64,000 bases of DNA from Symsagittifera roscoffensis. Taxonomy: Eukaryota > Xenacoelomorpha > Acoela > Convolutidae. Where the stretch lies: the NCBI RefSeq assembly GCF_963678635.1, contig NC_087063.1:57606759-57670758 (forward strand), read 5' to 3'. The notes beneath the pieces are model-generated. The model saw only the letters and a program-made list of their open reading frames with translations, did not search any database and was not told the origin of the DNA. The position numbers and the translations under genes are program-made. This document shows positions 53,881-64,000 of the stretch, one piece after another (within the stretch, counting starts at the first letter, position 1; each line of letters starts with the position of its first letter).

Positions 53881-55815
53881 TTGGAGCCGAAGAAGATCAA
53901 AGCATCACCTTCCAGAAAGCCAGAGGTCTCGACTGGGGTAAGGAATGATGTGTATGCACCTGCAGATGACCTATCGAGATTGAAGTGGTCAGGGGAGGTG
54001 AAGGTAGTAATCCTGGAGGTCGCAAAGAAGTGCAGAGGAGGCACATACATAACGGTGGATGATCTGGCGCCACATGGCGAGGAGTCGGTAGAATTCCTGG
54101 TGAACGATGAGTTATTCTACCATGCAGGGGATCTGACCGTACCGGCACGGCCGGATTTGGGCAGGGATATGCGACAAGGCCCTTCGGGACCTAAGCCAAA
54201 ACCAGACACGAATGATGACGAGCAGATGGATCAGGACGATAATCACATAGAGGGAAAGGGAGAGAAATCGAGTGAAATGGATCTAGGAGCATTAGAGAGA
54301 GACTTGCTGGAATACCAGTTTAGCGAAGACGACGACAGGGAAGTCGATGGGAATCTATTGCTGATGACACCATCGTCCTTCATGTCCCCTACAAAGGAGG
54401 CGCCGGCCAACTTATCCCCAGTGGAACCAATAAGCCTGGCAATAGACTACCGGAGGAGGGAGCTACAGAAACTGCTCCATGAGTCACCAAGGAGGCGAAA
54501 GATTGAGGAGAGTATGAGGGTATCTTTCCTGAGCACGCTACCGGAAGAAGAGTGGGAAAGATACCAGAGTGAACTTGAACGTGAGACGGGAGTAACCTGG
54601 AACTGAGTGACCTTCATGGAGAGGACATGGGACGTGATACGCAGATACGGAACGCAGTCCATAATGAAGGTGGGACTAAACCAACCCATCATGCGCGAGG
54701 TTCTGGAGAAAATAGTGAACGCTGTAGAGTCCGATGTTCCGACCGAGGACTGTGCCGATGATCAGCAGATCACGAGGAAGTTACCCGTCAGACGAGCCAA
54801 AAAAGGGCTGAAGCGGTTAAAGGGAAAGACCGGAAGCAGAGCCGTGAACCAGAAAGTGGTTAGGTCAAAAGCCAGTACAGTGGTGGCCTCCTTGGCAGGA
54901 GTAGCTCATTTAAGCGAAAGTGGGCAAAGAGATGGTGCGATTCTTGCCGGGGGAGAAAAAAAGAACCTGATACCCCCTATGTTATTGGCAGGTTTGACCA
55001 CAACGGCCACGAGGTCAGAGAAAAATGCACGGACTCTGGCGGATACTAAACTGAAAATGGGGGTCATCAGTCAGTGTGGATCTGGAGGACTTGATGATTA
55101 CAAGCCCTCGCGAACCAACATGGCCCGAATGAGGCTGGAGGGACAACTCGACGTGGTCGAGTATAGTCGAATCACTGTACCAGACTCAGTCCACATGGGA
55201 GATCCGGCAGGGGGTTATGTGGAAATGCTGAAGGCGAGGAATTCTGGGAGAGGGCACTTAATGGCTTGGAACGAGAAGCAGGCCATGCAGGAATATCTGA
55301 GTGAGCTGACGGAGAACTCCAACTTGAACCGGAAAGAATACGGCACGGTGATGTCCTCAGAAGCGAACGAAATTGGCCTGGAAAGACTGCTAGAGATCTC
55401 TTGGAGGGCGGCCCTCCAAAGATACTTTGACGAGACGATGCTTGCGCCGGTGACGGTGGCAGCATACCTAGCGTATCCATGTACCAGGACTGAATTGCAG
55501 GTACGATTGGCCTGGTGTTTGATGGGAATTAAGAAGGCGGAGTATGAAGCCAACAACGACTCGAAATCAAAGGAACAGGAACTGGAATTGATGGAAGCCC
55601 TGCGAATGTTGATTTCTAGAGACAATTCTGCGATAGCCTGGGCTAAGCGTAAGGATGCCTTTTGCTTCGTAAGGTTTGTGGTGGATCGTATCCCCACTCC
55701 TGTATTGGGAGAATGCATAAAAACCATTCGGCAAGGGGGAGTTGATGATGAACGAAACTTCCTGAGGGCACTCCTGGAGCTGTATCAGGACATGCCGCTG
55801 GCCATACCAAACTAG
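53881..55815 (+). pseudogene. Unknown polyprotein, charged linker and conserved module C
   Basis: One frame with an internal TGA at 54604-54606. The first part (241 codons) is acidic and linker-like (TNDDEQMDQDDNH). The second (54607-55815, 402 codons) has basic stretches (RAKKGLKRLKGK) and ends in a conserved helical block: ALQRYFDETMLAPVTVAAYL, LQVRLAWCLMGI and ISRDNSAIAWAKRKDAFCFVR. The last block aligns with copy 3 (VARDNSGLSLARRKDATCFLR at 62446-62508), placing this module homologous to 62443-64000. A short stretch at 53723-53880 in another frame (RMLKWSEGMKPRFISWNVAAM) leads into it. Function unknown. Confidence 0.5.
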
Positions 55816-55818
55816 GAG

Positions 55819-57994
55819 TTGAACGATATGGAGAGCTACCGACGGTTGGAAGAAGTGAGAAGATATTCCAACAAGGAGTTGAAAGTGAGCCGGGAATTAA
55901 TTGAAGCGGTCAGGGGACAAAAAAACTATACGACATTGGGAAAGTTGAAGTCGTTCCAATATGTGTCTGGAATACCGGGTGTGGCGTTTAATCCCTTCGT
56001 GAATGAGGAAGCCAGGGAAGCGTACTTCGACTATGAACAAGTTATAGTAGTCGATTTCTGGGTAGAGCGAGTCAAAGAAACTGGCATGTTGATGGTGGAA
56101 CAACCCAAGCTGGGCATTGTTTTGGAGGAAAGAGTGGTCGAACCCTCGGTTCCCGAGCTGAAGGGGCAAGTGAGTTTTGATTGTGGTTCTTAGGACGGTC
56201 CCTTGAAAACCAGCTTAGTAACCATGTGGGAACACATGAAGCCTTCTTGGTGTCCACATCCAAACGCCGGTTTAATCTGGGATATGACGGCGGATATTAC
56301 GTTGGACTTGAATGATGACGCGAGTTGGCACGATCTGGCCATGATACACCATCTGCTGGCCATGAGAGTAACGAAGCAGAAGAACAACCCATCCACGGAA
56401 CCATCCGAAGGAACTGCATCGAGTGACTGGCTGAGACAGGGCACCTGTCTAGCTCACTATAGTGGAATGGACGGAAATGTATGCAACCCGGAACCTTGCT
56501 TGATCACACTGAGCGAGCAGCATCGCCAATTGGCACAAATGTATGGAACGTTGAGCATATCAGATAAGAGTGGAATGGAGTTGATTGCGGACTTTCATGG
56601 AATAACGGAGGTAAACTTGATCACTGCCTTGGGATTTTGCAGCATGACGAGCTCGATAGAACCACTGGACGCTTGGAGCGTGCCCATGAGCTAGTGACGT
56701 CCCTCAGCGTGGAAGTATTCCCTGGAGCACTACAGACAGAGCAGAAGATTGGAGGCTGGCGAGAAGCTCTGGAAAATGAAATGAACTTGAAGGATAGTGA
56801 GGCCTATCATAGATCTACTGGTTCGAATTATCTGGTGGGTTCGAGCTCTGCACCATATTGCAATAGTAGATACCCTACGCACATGGTGTTGATGGATGCG
56901 AGGACACAGCAGGTGTTGGTCGACCAACTCTTCTCTGTGCCAAAGTGCGTGAGGTTGGCCAGAATGTCGGAAAGGTCATATGACTTTTTGGCAAAGATCA
57001 TTCGGGCTGTCCCGAAGAGATCTGAAGTCGAGTTGCAAGACGTAGTGGGTGAAGAGTTCATGAGACTGAACGAGGGTAATTTGAGCGAATTCCAGAAGCA
57101 GAAGGAGAGTGGAGCGTTACCCACTGAATTCCCCACCATAGAAGAAAAGGACGAGGTGCATAGAATAATGATGGAAGTGGAACCGTTGCTGGGAGCCTCA
57201 GGGTATCGGACCCGAAGGAACATACTAATGACCCATGGGGATTATCCTTGCCACTGCCTGGCGCAGACGTTGTGGTACCCCAAACGCGGAAATCTAGTAT
57301 TAGTGTGGGACGTGGAGGAGTTATACTCCACGGGGTTGCCCGATCAAAATCAACGAGTATCGGTCGTGGTGGTGAGTGCCATGCTGGCGGTGAGGTGGTT
57401 AGAAGCCAACCCGGGCACAAGTGAGCAGGAGACGGCCGTGCCGACTCCTGAGCAGCTAAGCAACGTAAAGATGAACTGCAGCTTAGATCTTTTCAGAACC
57501 ACCTGCAAGATTCTGAGAATACCCAAGGCCATTGAAAGAATATGGTCAAGGCAAAGATTGATGCCTTGGTTCCGTGCTGTGATGACATCATGGATGTATG
57601 AACGCGCGAAGCGTCATATCTCTAGGAACACGGAAGCCTATCAATCTTTCCAGCTTGATATAGGACCAGGAGCCTATAAAAGAGTGTTCTTAACGCACCG
57701 AAACGCTGTTACCACTGCGGTGAAGCGAGTAGCTGGAGCACCTTGTGTAACTGAAAATGAAAAAAGAGAGGTCTTACGAGCTGACCTAGAACGGAATGTG
57801 AGCCTGTGTCTTCACAACAGCTTTTGCAGGAACCGGGAGCAAAGGTGAATGTGGACTTGCTACCTTGTTGCAAACCGAGGCTGTTGGAACAGGAGAGTTG
57901 GGCGACAGCCCGCAACTATATGGACATCTTGGAAAAAGTCCTAGAGGACAGTGAAACCGAAGAGCAGGATGAAGAAGCAATGAAACAAGGATGA
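55819..57994 (+). pseudogene. Unknown polyprotein, C-terminal module D, copy 2
   Basis: Continues the previous frame after a TAG (55813-55815). 55819-56193 reads FQYVSGIPGVAFNPFVNEEA; after another TAG, 56203-56694 has MWEHMKPSWCPHPNAGLIW, then VCNPEPC. The frame shifts near 56660 to 56637-57848 (SVPKCVRLARMSERS, CHCLAQTLWYP, PWFRAVMTSWMYERAK, LTHRNA). A 1-base deletion at about 57840 shifts the acidic end to the frame ending 57992-57994. Copy 1 shows the undamaged form of the end. Paired Cys/His (SWCPHP, CPCHC) could bind zinc. No homology recognised. Confidence 0.55.
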
Positions 57995-58766
57995 TGGAAA
58001 CAAAAGGAGAAAAGAAGACGTAAAGGAGATAAGGGGAAAACTTGATTGTCTTTGTGTGTTAAAACTTGAACTAATCAACAAAGTTTGATTATTGAAACTG
58101 TTAAACTTTCTGCTTTGATTTAGTTTGGTCAGACCAAACTTTGAAAATTGTTGCAATTGTTGAAATTGTTGAAAGAAAATTTTAGTTGTGCTACTTATGT
58201 ATGTATATAGAACATAGGTGAGTATATTTACCTATTTAAACACGACTGATGTTTTTAACCTGTGTAAAACACGTGTTCACTGTGTGGCGACCTGGTAATT
58301 TTGGGTAAACTCGCTCGAAGAGGGCGAGTGACTCGATAACTTTCCTAGCCACAGAGTTTCTTAGTTTTAATATCAAAGAGGACTGCATAGATAACTGATT
58401 ATACTTGGTGAGTGACATTAAGTTAATTTTAACGGGTGCGTGGCCGTGCCACGTCCCAACTTTTTAATCAGCAAGAGCGAAAAGAAGTTTTATGGCAAAG
58501 ATGACGTAAGTAGTCAGAAAAGAAATTTTTTTAGGACACTCCTCATGGTGCCAATTTGGTGAAAATGTTGAAAGGCAGTGAGATGTAGTATGATGCAATT
58601 TGTGACACGTAGTGAGTTGAGGTGGAGTAGATAAATTTTTTTTTCTTATGCGATTTGTAAGATTGATTATAGAGAACTGGAACACTACTTGACGATAACC
58701 CGGTGTTATGCGATCAATAGGGACATTGATGGGGACTGTCCGGGGAGTATGTGCCATTCTGCCAGA
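57995..58766 (+). repeat. 3' noncoding tail of unknown element, copy 2
   Basis: Matches 1262-2029: palindrome at 58122-58140, TATA-like and ATAGGT dyad near 58196-58237, and GTCCGGGGAGTATGTGCCA at 58738-58756. After CTGCCAGAT the two copies diverge, marking the element end. Confidence 0.6.
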
Positions 58767-59670
58767 TTGGCACATGTAACATTCGTCTACTGCAGTCACA
58801 CATGAGGCTTAAGAAAAATAGGCCCTATAACCACTGGCTCAAGGGTCAGGGACACCATCTCTTGTGTTTTTCTACCTCAAGAACAGTCGGAGCCAGTTCG
58901 GTTCGTTTGTGACATGAGACTACGACCCGTTACAGCTTAAAGGCTACTACTAAAATATCCCCCCACTCTAGAATTAGAAACGTCCCCATACTTAGGTCTC
59001 TAGATACCCAAAATACATGAACGCCGTTAAAAACCGGGTTGGAACAATCCGTTAAGTTACTTTTTATTAGACAGTGGAACTTTGATCCATTTCAGATGGA
59101 TCAACCTAAAACTCGCCTTACCTCAACATAACAATTATAAAACACACTCTAGAAATTTAAATTAGTACTCACATTGTAGCACGCTCAAGAACCAGGAAGT
59201 AAATAAGTCGGTAAACAACTCAAGAATCAATAAAGTAACTAAAATGAGTTTAATGTTAGTCAGTTTTAACAACAAGAACAAGTTTTTACTCTAGACTGTA
59301 AGTTCTCATGAACCATTGGGACACTCTAGCTGTCCACCTTTCCACCGAAGGTTCACTCTGGTCCAGTTAATAATAGTATTCCAATCGCAACAATCCAGTT
59401 CGTGGGAATGCGCTCGTCTCTGTTTTTGATGGGACAGCTCTACTCTTGTTCACTATGATGGAAATTGCGAATAGCAATTTCCCACTGATTTTTCTAGCAA
59501 CTTTCCCGCGATTGTCACTCGATCGTTCTGACTTCTCTTTTCTGATTTTCAGTTATCGCGAGAAAATCGTGCATGACAGGTTCCATTCGAAATTTTGAAA
59601 AATTAAATTTCACTCCAAAATCAAGTGTTTTTTGCTTCTCTCAAGGTCAAACCTCCGAATATGACCGACT
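58767..59670. other. Spacer between tail-to-tail copies 2 and 3
   Basis: About 900 bases with no gene recognised. The plus-strand open frame from 59573 runs antisense into copy 3 and is not supported. Confidence 0.4.
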
Positions 59671-60105
59671 GGCACATACTCCCCGGACTCGAGATCGATG
59701 TCCTCATCGCGTGCTGTCTTCTGCCAGTGAGTCCCAGAAAACCGAGTGTTACTCAAGATACAGTGCCAGTGGTCATTTACAGAAGTTTGCAGCAGACTTA
59801 AGCTTATCTACACCCCAAAATTCACAGCCATGTAAAATTTTCACACTATCGCTAAACAGCAATCAAAATCTGCACACACCTGCACCTTTGAATTCTTGCT
59901 TTCCAAGCCAATCATTTAAAATTTCTTTTGTCCTACTCGATCAGGAAATTGTCATGCAGCATTTTGATTTATATAATAAATATAATATATTAATAACAAT
60001 AGTTGCTTTGTTAAAACTTCTTTTTCGTGAATCCAAGTTTCACCCGGATCCACGCTCAAGCCCCCCTTTCCCTCTCAAGACTCAAGATCCATTCGAGCCA
60101 CCTGC
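59671..60105 (-). repeat. 3' noncoding tail of unknown element, copy 3
   Basis: On the minus strand this follows the polyprotein stop. Most of it does not align with the tails of copies 1 and 2, but its end does: GACATCGAT, a short variable part and GTCCGGGGAGTATGTGCCA (59670-59690) match the end of both other tails. Conservation of only the terminus in a diverged copy suggests a required end sequence. Confidence 0.5.
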
Positions 60106-62442
60106 TCATCTCGCACTCTTCGCCTTGGAGGTACTGCACCCTGAAGTACTAGATACGGCAAACTGTCTCAACAGTTCCTCTTCATCATCGGAGCTAATCA
60201 CAATCTCCTCCCAAGCCTTCAGCTGCTCGTAGGATCGCATCCATTCTCTTTGCTCTTGCAACCTCTTTGCTTGGTTGGGTAGTGCCTTCACCCTAGATTC
60301 CCGGTTCAAACAAAAGGAGTTGTGCAGGCTCAAGCTCACGTTCTTCGCCAGGTCCTCCTCTAGTATCGATTCCCTCGCCTTGGTATTGTCTCTAGACATT
60401 TTACCCACTCTCTTCCATCCTGTCGTGATTGCATTACGATGGGTTAACAGGGGTCTCTTGAAAGCTTCCGGCCCAATCTCGGCCTGGAACTGTCGATACT
60501 CCTTTTGATGTTTTCTCATGTGATCTTTCGTTGTCATGTACAACCAGGACGTCAGCGTCGCCCGAAACCATGGGAAGTACCTCAAACGGCTCCAGACATG
60601 TCTGACTTCCGTTGATATGGCGAATACCTTGCACGCAGTCTCAAACAACTCGAGTCTCCTACTGTAGTCTATCGCGTATATTGACTCTGCCGTTGGCGTC
60701 CCCGCTTCCCGATACTTCGTTATATTCTCTTCTATCCATCTCAGAGGCAAGATCGTACTCACTACCAAGATCGTCACCTTCTGTCGGTGATCCGGTAGTT
60801 CGATCGACCGGATTTCTTCCATATCCCACACCAGGCAAAGGTTCTTGTGATCTGGATACCACACCGTTTGCGCTAAACAGTGGCATGGGCATTCTCCATG
60901 GGTGATTTCAATGCTCCTGAGGTTACGCTCCCCCGAGGCTTCCAAGAGAGGCTCAAGCTCCATCATTTTCTCATGCATCGTGTCGTTATCTTCCAGGTTT
61001 GGAGCACTTCCCACAGGTTTTTCGATCACGTTTTGTCTCTCGTGATCGCTTGTGTTCTCTCTCTCCAACTTCAAAAGTTCTTCTCCCCAGATTTCACTCA
61101 AGTCATCTCTCAATTCTTTTGGTACTGTCCCTCTGATTTTTCTCAACAACTTGTGCGAGTGATGCGATATCCGAGCCAACCTCACGCACTTGGGCACTGA
61201 GAAGGCCTTGTCCACCAGTACTCTCTGGCTGGATGCTTCCACCATCACCATGTGCAGTGGGTAGTGACTTCCGCACAAGTTGGCCATCATTGACCCTATC
61301 AGCGATTTCGCGTTCAATGGCAAGCCATAATCTTCGCTCATGGGAAATCCCATTTCCGCCTCGAGACCAACCTTCCAGCTCCGGATGTGTTTTTGAGTCA
61401 CCTGCAACACCCCGGGCCATGATTCTACGCTCAACGCCGTCACTAAATGATGTTCAGATTCTAGTCTTTCCAGTGACTGCAGACTACACATTCTCGAGAA
61501 GAATCCGAGAGCTGTCGCTATATTCACCGTGGTTGTCGCGTAACACTCCGCTACTATTTGCACTTCACTTTTCTCCCTTTCTGTTATGTCTTCGAACCAA
61601 GTGACCAGGTCTTCTTTTTGAAATGACAGTATTCTAACGCATGACCGTCCATCGCAGGTGTGCTCTCCGTTTCCACACGTCGAATCCAGACAGCTACCCG
61701 GCTCCAATTTCTTTGCTGACCCGGGATTACTAGTCTTTTCGCTTGGCTCTTGCATCTGAGGTGAAATTAGCTTATGCAGCACACTCAACTTTGCCAGATC
61801 TTCATCTTCCGTTGGTGCTAACCTCACTCGCTCGGTGGTTTCCTCGATCAGACTCGCGTGGGGATGTGGACACCAGGAGGGTCTTAATAGCTTCCATACC
61901 ACTCCCAAGTTCGTGGTTAACAAGCCATTTCTATCGCCCATGTTCACTTCAACTCTCTTGTTTGAACGCGGTATGCTCACCACCTCTGGTGTTTTCTCAA
62001 GAATCAGGCCCAGGCTCGGCCCCTCTTTTTCCACCGCGTCTATTTCCATTATTCTTTCTGTCCAAAACTTCAGTAGCTCCGCTACCTCATGGTTCCTGTG
62101 GGCGCCTCCAGCTTCCGAGTCTAAGAAGGGGTTGTAGGCCATTCCCATCACTCCAGACACATATTGGTATTCCCCCTTCTCGCTGAGCCTCGAGTACTGC
62201 TCTGACGAGGCCAGGTTACGGTGAACATCATGTTCTTCTTCGAACTTGTTATTATAAAACCTCCGCACCTCGTCTAGCTTCCTATGGTTCTCTAGGGATA
62301 GTCTGGAACCCTCTTCCTTTTCTATTCCTGTGCTCTGATACACGTTCAAGATGACCGTTGAGACTCTTTTTTCCATGGTTTTGCTTACGCTTGCTCTCTG
62401 TTGGCATGCCAGGATGGTGCTATCAGACATCATCGACATCAT
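60106..62442 (-). CDS. Unknown polyprotein, C-terminal module D, copy 3 (778 codons, intact)
   Basis: Uninterrupted from ATG 62440-62442 to the stop at 60106. It aligns along its length with 55700-57994: EYQYVSGVMGMAYNPF, LLRPSWCPHPHASLI, SVPKCVRLARISHHS, CPCHCLAQTVWYP, LCLVWDMEEI, PWFRATLTSWLY, LTHRNAITT and LSLHNSFCLNRE are shared. A Cys-rich patch (GSCLDSTCGNGEHTCDGRSC) is fuller than in copy 2. Ser-rich end. The ATG directly follows a TAG, and the homologous frame in copy 2 reads through that point, so the start may be artificial. Length and intactness over 2.3 kb argue for selection until recently. No known domain. Confidence 0.7.
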   Translation of the reverse strand: MMSMMSDSTILACQQRASVSKTMEKRVSTVILNVYQSTGIEKEEGSRLSLENHRKLDEVRRFYNNKFEEEHDVHRNLASSEQYSRLSEKGEYQYVSGVMGMAYNPFLDSEAGGAHRNHEVAELLKFWTERIMEIDAVEKEGPSLGLILEKTPEVVSIPRSNKRVEVNMGDRNGLLTTNLGVVWKLLRPSWCPHPHASLIEETTERVRLAPTEDEDLAKLSVLHKLISPQMQEPSEKTSNPGSAKKLEPGSCLDSTCGNGEHTCDGRSCVRILSFQKEDLVTWFEDITEREKSEVQIVAECYATTTVNIATALGFFSRMCSLQSLERLESEHHLVTALSVESWPGVLQVTQKHIRSWKVGLEAEMGFPMSEDYGLPLNAKSLIGSMMANLCGSHYPLHMVMVEASSQRVLVDKAFSVPKCVRLARISHHSHKLLRKIRGTVPKELRDDLSEIWGEELLKLERENTSDHERQNVIEKPVGSAPNLEDNDTMHEKMMELEPLLEASGERNLRSIEITHGECPCHCLAQTVWYPDHKNLCLVWDMEEIRSIELPDHRQKVTILVVSTILPLRWIEENITKYREAGTPTAESIYAIDYSRRLELFETACKVFAISTEVRHVWSRLRYFPWFRATLTSWLYMTTKDHMRKHQKEYRQFQAEIGPEAFKRPLLTHRNAITTGWKRVGKMSRDNTKARESILEEDLAKNVSLSLHNSFCLNRESRVKALPNQAKRLQEQREWMRSYEQLKAWEEIVISSDDEEELLRQFAVSSTSGCSTSKAKSAR

Positions 62443-64000
62443 CTATCTCAAGAAACACGTGGCGTCCTTTCTTCTAGCTAGGCTCAAGCCTGAATTATCC
62501 CTGGCTACGTGTTGCATCAGTGCCTGATACACATCTAGCTTCTTGCTTCCCAACTTCAGCCTGTCATACGAGGTCAGCGTTTCCAACTCTATCCCCACCA
62601 GACTCCAGGTGAACATTAATTGTCCTGCAGTTCTAACGAAGGGATTCGCCATTAATGGTGGTGCTGATGAGGGTGTCCTCATTGCTTCTTCAAAATGATC
62701 CTTCAACAAACTCTGCCAGGACCTCTTCAGATGAGTTGCCATTTCTATTTTATTAACCTCGGCCTTTTGCTGGGTGGCCCAATTGCGTCGCTTGCGAGCT
62801 ACTCCACTGTCCAACTTCTTCCAGCAGTCCTCCATTTCTTTCAATGTTTCAAGGGCCACCCACCACGTCCGGGAGGTGTTCCTCGTCTTGTTCCTCTCCA
62901 ATGGATCACTTGTCACTCGCTTGCCCGTGGCCTGGTGTGCCTTCGAGATCCATTCTTTGCCGACATCTACTTCCCATGTCTGTCCGTTCGTTGAACCTCT
63001 CTTCACGTTTATCTTCTGAGGCTTGAAGTCTTCCTCCGATGTCGAACTGGTGGAAACCTCTATTTCCCTCTCTACTTCAAGTTGTCTTCTGAGCTCCGAG
63101 CTGCTCTTGTATGCCGCCGTCTTGCATCGAGCCAAAATCATGGGCGCCGTCTCTCTCAAGTTTCCTTCCGAAACAGCATCCACTGAAGGACTACCCAATC
63201 CTTCCACTTCTCTCTTCCTCTTGCGAGTCTTCACATCTCTACTTGAGGGTGTTGTGGCTACCATCACTGATTCGACCTCTCCATCCACTCCTTCCAACTC
63301 TTGCCTCCCCCCTGCTCGAGCCTTAAGGATATTAGTACTTTTAATCATATTACTAGTCCCAACCTTATCCCTTTTTATATCATCAACCATTTTATCTACA
63401 GTTTTTTGTCTCCGAGTAGAGCTGTCCTCACATTTTTCTTCTCTAGTCTTCGATCGTGAATTCCTCAGCTCTACCAGCTTGCTCAGTAGCTCTTTTCTCG
63501 CCTTCTCATCCAGGCCCGTTCCTATCAGAAGCGGTTCTCCAAATCTTACGACTGTGTCCCACAGTTCCTCCTTGAATTTGTCCAGCGTCGTCTCGCTGCC
63601 CACTTCTTGATTGAATTCTTCCAAGAACTCCTGCCAAGCATCGTCCTTCAGGGATCCCAGGAATATGTCCCTGTTCCCTTCGAAAGTGTTCCTTTCCCTT
63701 TCCTCCGAGCTCAAGAGTATCATCCCCATATTGAAGGTTTCACTTGCCAATGGCAATTCCAGATTCTTCCGGGGGGACGGATTCAGGGGTGGGGTGGCCG
63801 TATCTGCCCAATTCTCCTCGCTCAAGTCTTTCAACAGCTCTTGAGTGGTGAGCTCCTCCCCTGATGGCCCTGGTTCAGGCGTATTCCCCACTTCCATGTC
63901 TTCACCGGCTTCACTGAGAGTTTCATCCATACTCTCTTCTTCTGACTCATGTCTCCTTCTCTCGAGAATTTTCTTAAATCGGTCCTCGACGGGTCCACTC
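62443..64000 (-). CDS. Unknown polyprotein, module C, copy 3 (5' end outside window)
   Basis: Open on the minus strand from the window edge (64000) to TAG at 62443-62445. The ATG at 63930 is internal because the codons above it (VEDRFKKILERRRHESEEES) stay open to the edge. The first 120 residues are acidic (EENWADTATPPLNPSPRK). A middle part has many Lys/Arg and Ser (RKRKREVEGLG, VSTSSTSEED), possibly nuclear. The last 150 are helical and align with module C of copy 2 (KRSWQSLLKDHFEEAM, LMFTWSLVGIE, ARDNSGLSLARRKDATCFLR). The SGNH part, if present, would lie beyond 64000. Confidence 0.62.
   Translation of the reverse strand, partial: SGPVEDRFKKILERRRHESEEESMDETLSEAGEDMEVGNTPEPGPSGEELTTQELLKDLSEENWADTATPPLNPSPRKNLELPLASETFNMGMILLSSEERERNTFEGNRDIFLGSLKDDAWQEFLEEFNQEVGSETTLDKFKEELWDTVVRFGEPLLIGTGLDEKARKELLSKLVELRNSRSKTREEKCEDSSTRRQKTVDKMVDDIKRDKVGTSNMIKSTNILKARAGGRQELEGVDGEVESVMVATTPSSRDVKTRKRKREVEGLGSPSVDAVSEGNLRETAPMILARCKTAAYKSSSELRRQLEVEREIEVSTSSTSEEDFKPQKINVKRGSTNGQTWEVDVGKEWISKAHQATGKRVTSDPLERNKTRNTSRTWWVALETLKEMEDCWKKLDSGVARKRRNWATQQKAEVNKIEMATHLKRSWQSLLKDHFEEAMRTPSSAPPLMANPFVRTAGQLMFTWSLVGIELETLTSYDRLKLGSKKLDVYQALMQHVARDNSGLSLARRKDATCFLR

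Larger units (their letters stand above)
49893..58766 (+). mobile_element. Unknown GC-rich repeated element, copy 2
   Basis: About 8.1 kb of mostly open plus-strand sequence (49893-57994) plus a 770-base tail. GC content is clearly above the flanks. It is the longest of three copies in the window. The chain of frames behaves as one polyprotein broken by about four in-frame stops (52266, 54604, 55813, 56191) and at least six frameshifts. No RT, integrase, transposase, helicase or polymerase motif was found in any frame. Its mobile nature is inferred from copy number, different orientations and sharp 3' edges. A host multigene family or an integrated virus is also possible. Confidence 0.5.

Noticed and set aside
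49893-58766. Copy 2 as a standard LINE (SGNH-bearing ORF1 plus RT ORF2)
   Set aside because: No RT or apurinic endonuclease motif in 5.5 kb downstream of the SGNH modules in any frame; kept only as a possibility for unseen upstream sequence.
59573-60232. Plus-strand frame of 219 codons
   Set aside because: Its last part is antisense to the intact copy 3 polyprotein and the rest crosses the element tail; no family features.
63023-63610. Plus-strand Ser/Leu-rich frame of 195 codons
   Set aside because: Exact antisense of the polyprotein module C; composition mirrors the Glu/Arg-rich sense strand.

Overview
The window looks like a transposon-rich stretch of an invertebrate animal genome. The evidence is a DEG/ENaC-type channel gene split by introns (an animal-specific family), Metaviridae (gypsy) and BEL/Pao retrotransposons, a complete Maverick/Polinton, a tRNA-derived SINE and several minisatellites. 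The background is AT-rich; the species cannot be fixed from the sequence. A 200-N scaffold gap lies at 49693-49892. Almost every long gene is broken by frameshifts or stops. Some breaks fall in homopolymer runs and could be assembly errors; others, such as lost catalytic residues, are real decay.

Layout. 1-2029: end of a GC-rich polyprotein of unknown family (copy 1) with its 3' noncoding tail. 2835-13740: remnants of one DEG/ENaC gene, four exons with matching splice phases; its largest intron holds a decayed gypsy element (5832-12615). 14549-41679: a BEL/Pao element on the minus strand whose LTRs carry a tRNA-like segment. A 17.3-kb Maverick/Polinton (21416-38679) sits inside the BEL gag, bounded by about 600-bp inverted repeats and a 6-bp target duplication TTTACA. 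41680-49692: minisatellites, a SINE and nothing recognisably coding. 49893-58766: unknown element, copy 2, plus strand. 59671-64000: a more divergent copy 3, minus strand, tail to tail with copy 2 and running off the window.

The Maverick has the expected set: protein-primed DNA polymerase B on the minus strand; on the plus strand a small membrane protein, packaging ATPase, integrase, penton-like minor capsid protein, cationic pX-like protein, double-jelly-roll major capsid protein, a second small membrane protein and an adenain-like protease. Genes are packed with ATGA overlaps. Its two divergent control regions hold a cluster of four perfect CRE palindromes, five CCAAT boxes at about 40-bp steps, and three CArG boxes, two of them forming a 15-bp-arm hairpin. 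This promoter logic, if real, would let an ancient virus-like element answer to host CREB/ATF, NF-Y and SRF.

The most novel item is the unknown element. It encodes a giant polyprotein (over 2,500 codons in copy 2) with one clear and one degenerate SGNH-hydrolase module near the visible N-terminal side, followed by about 1,800 residues with no domain I recognise. No reverse transcriptase, integrase or transposase signature is visible. The three copies differ mostly at silent positions (copies 1 and 2) or keep scattered conserved blocks (copies 2 and 3), and all share a 3' terminal 19-mer.
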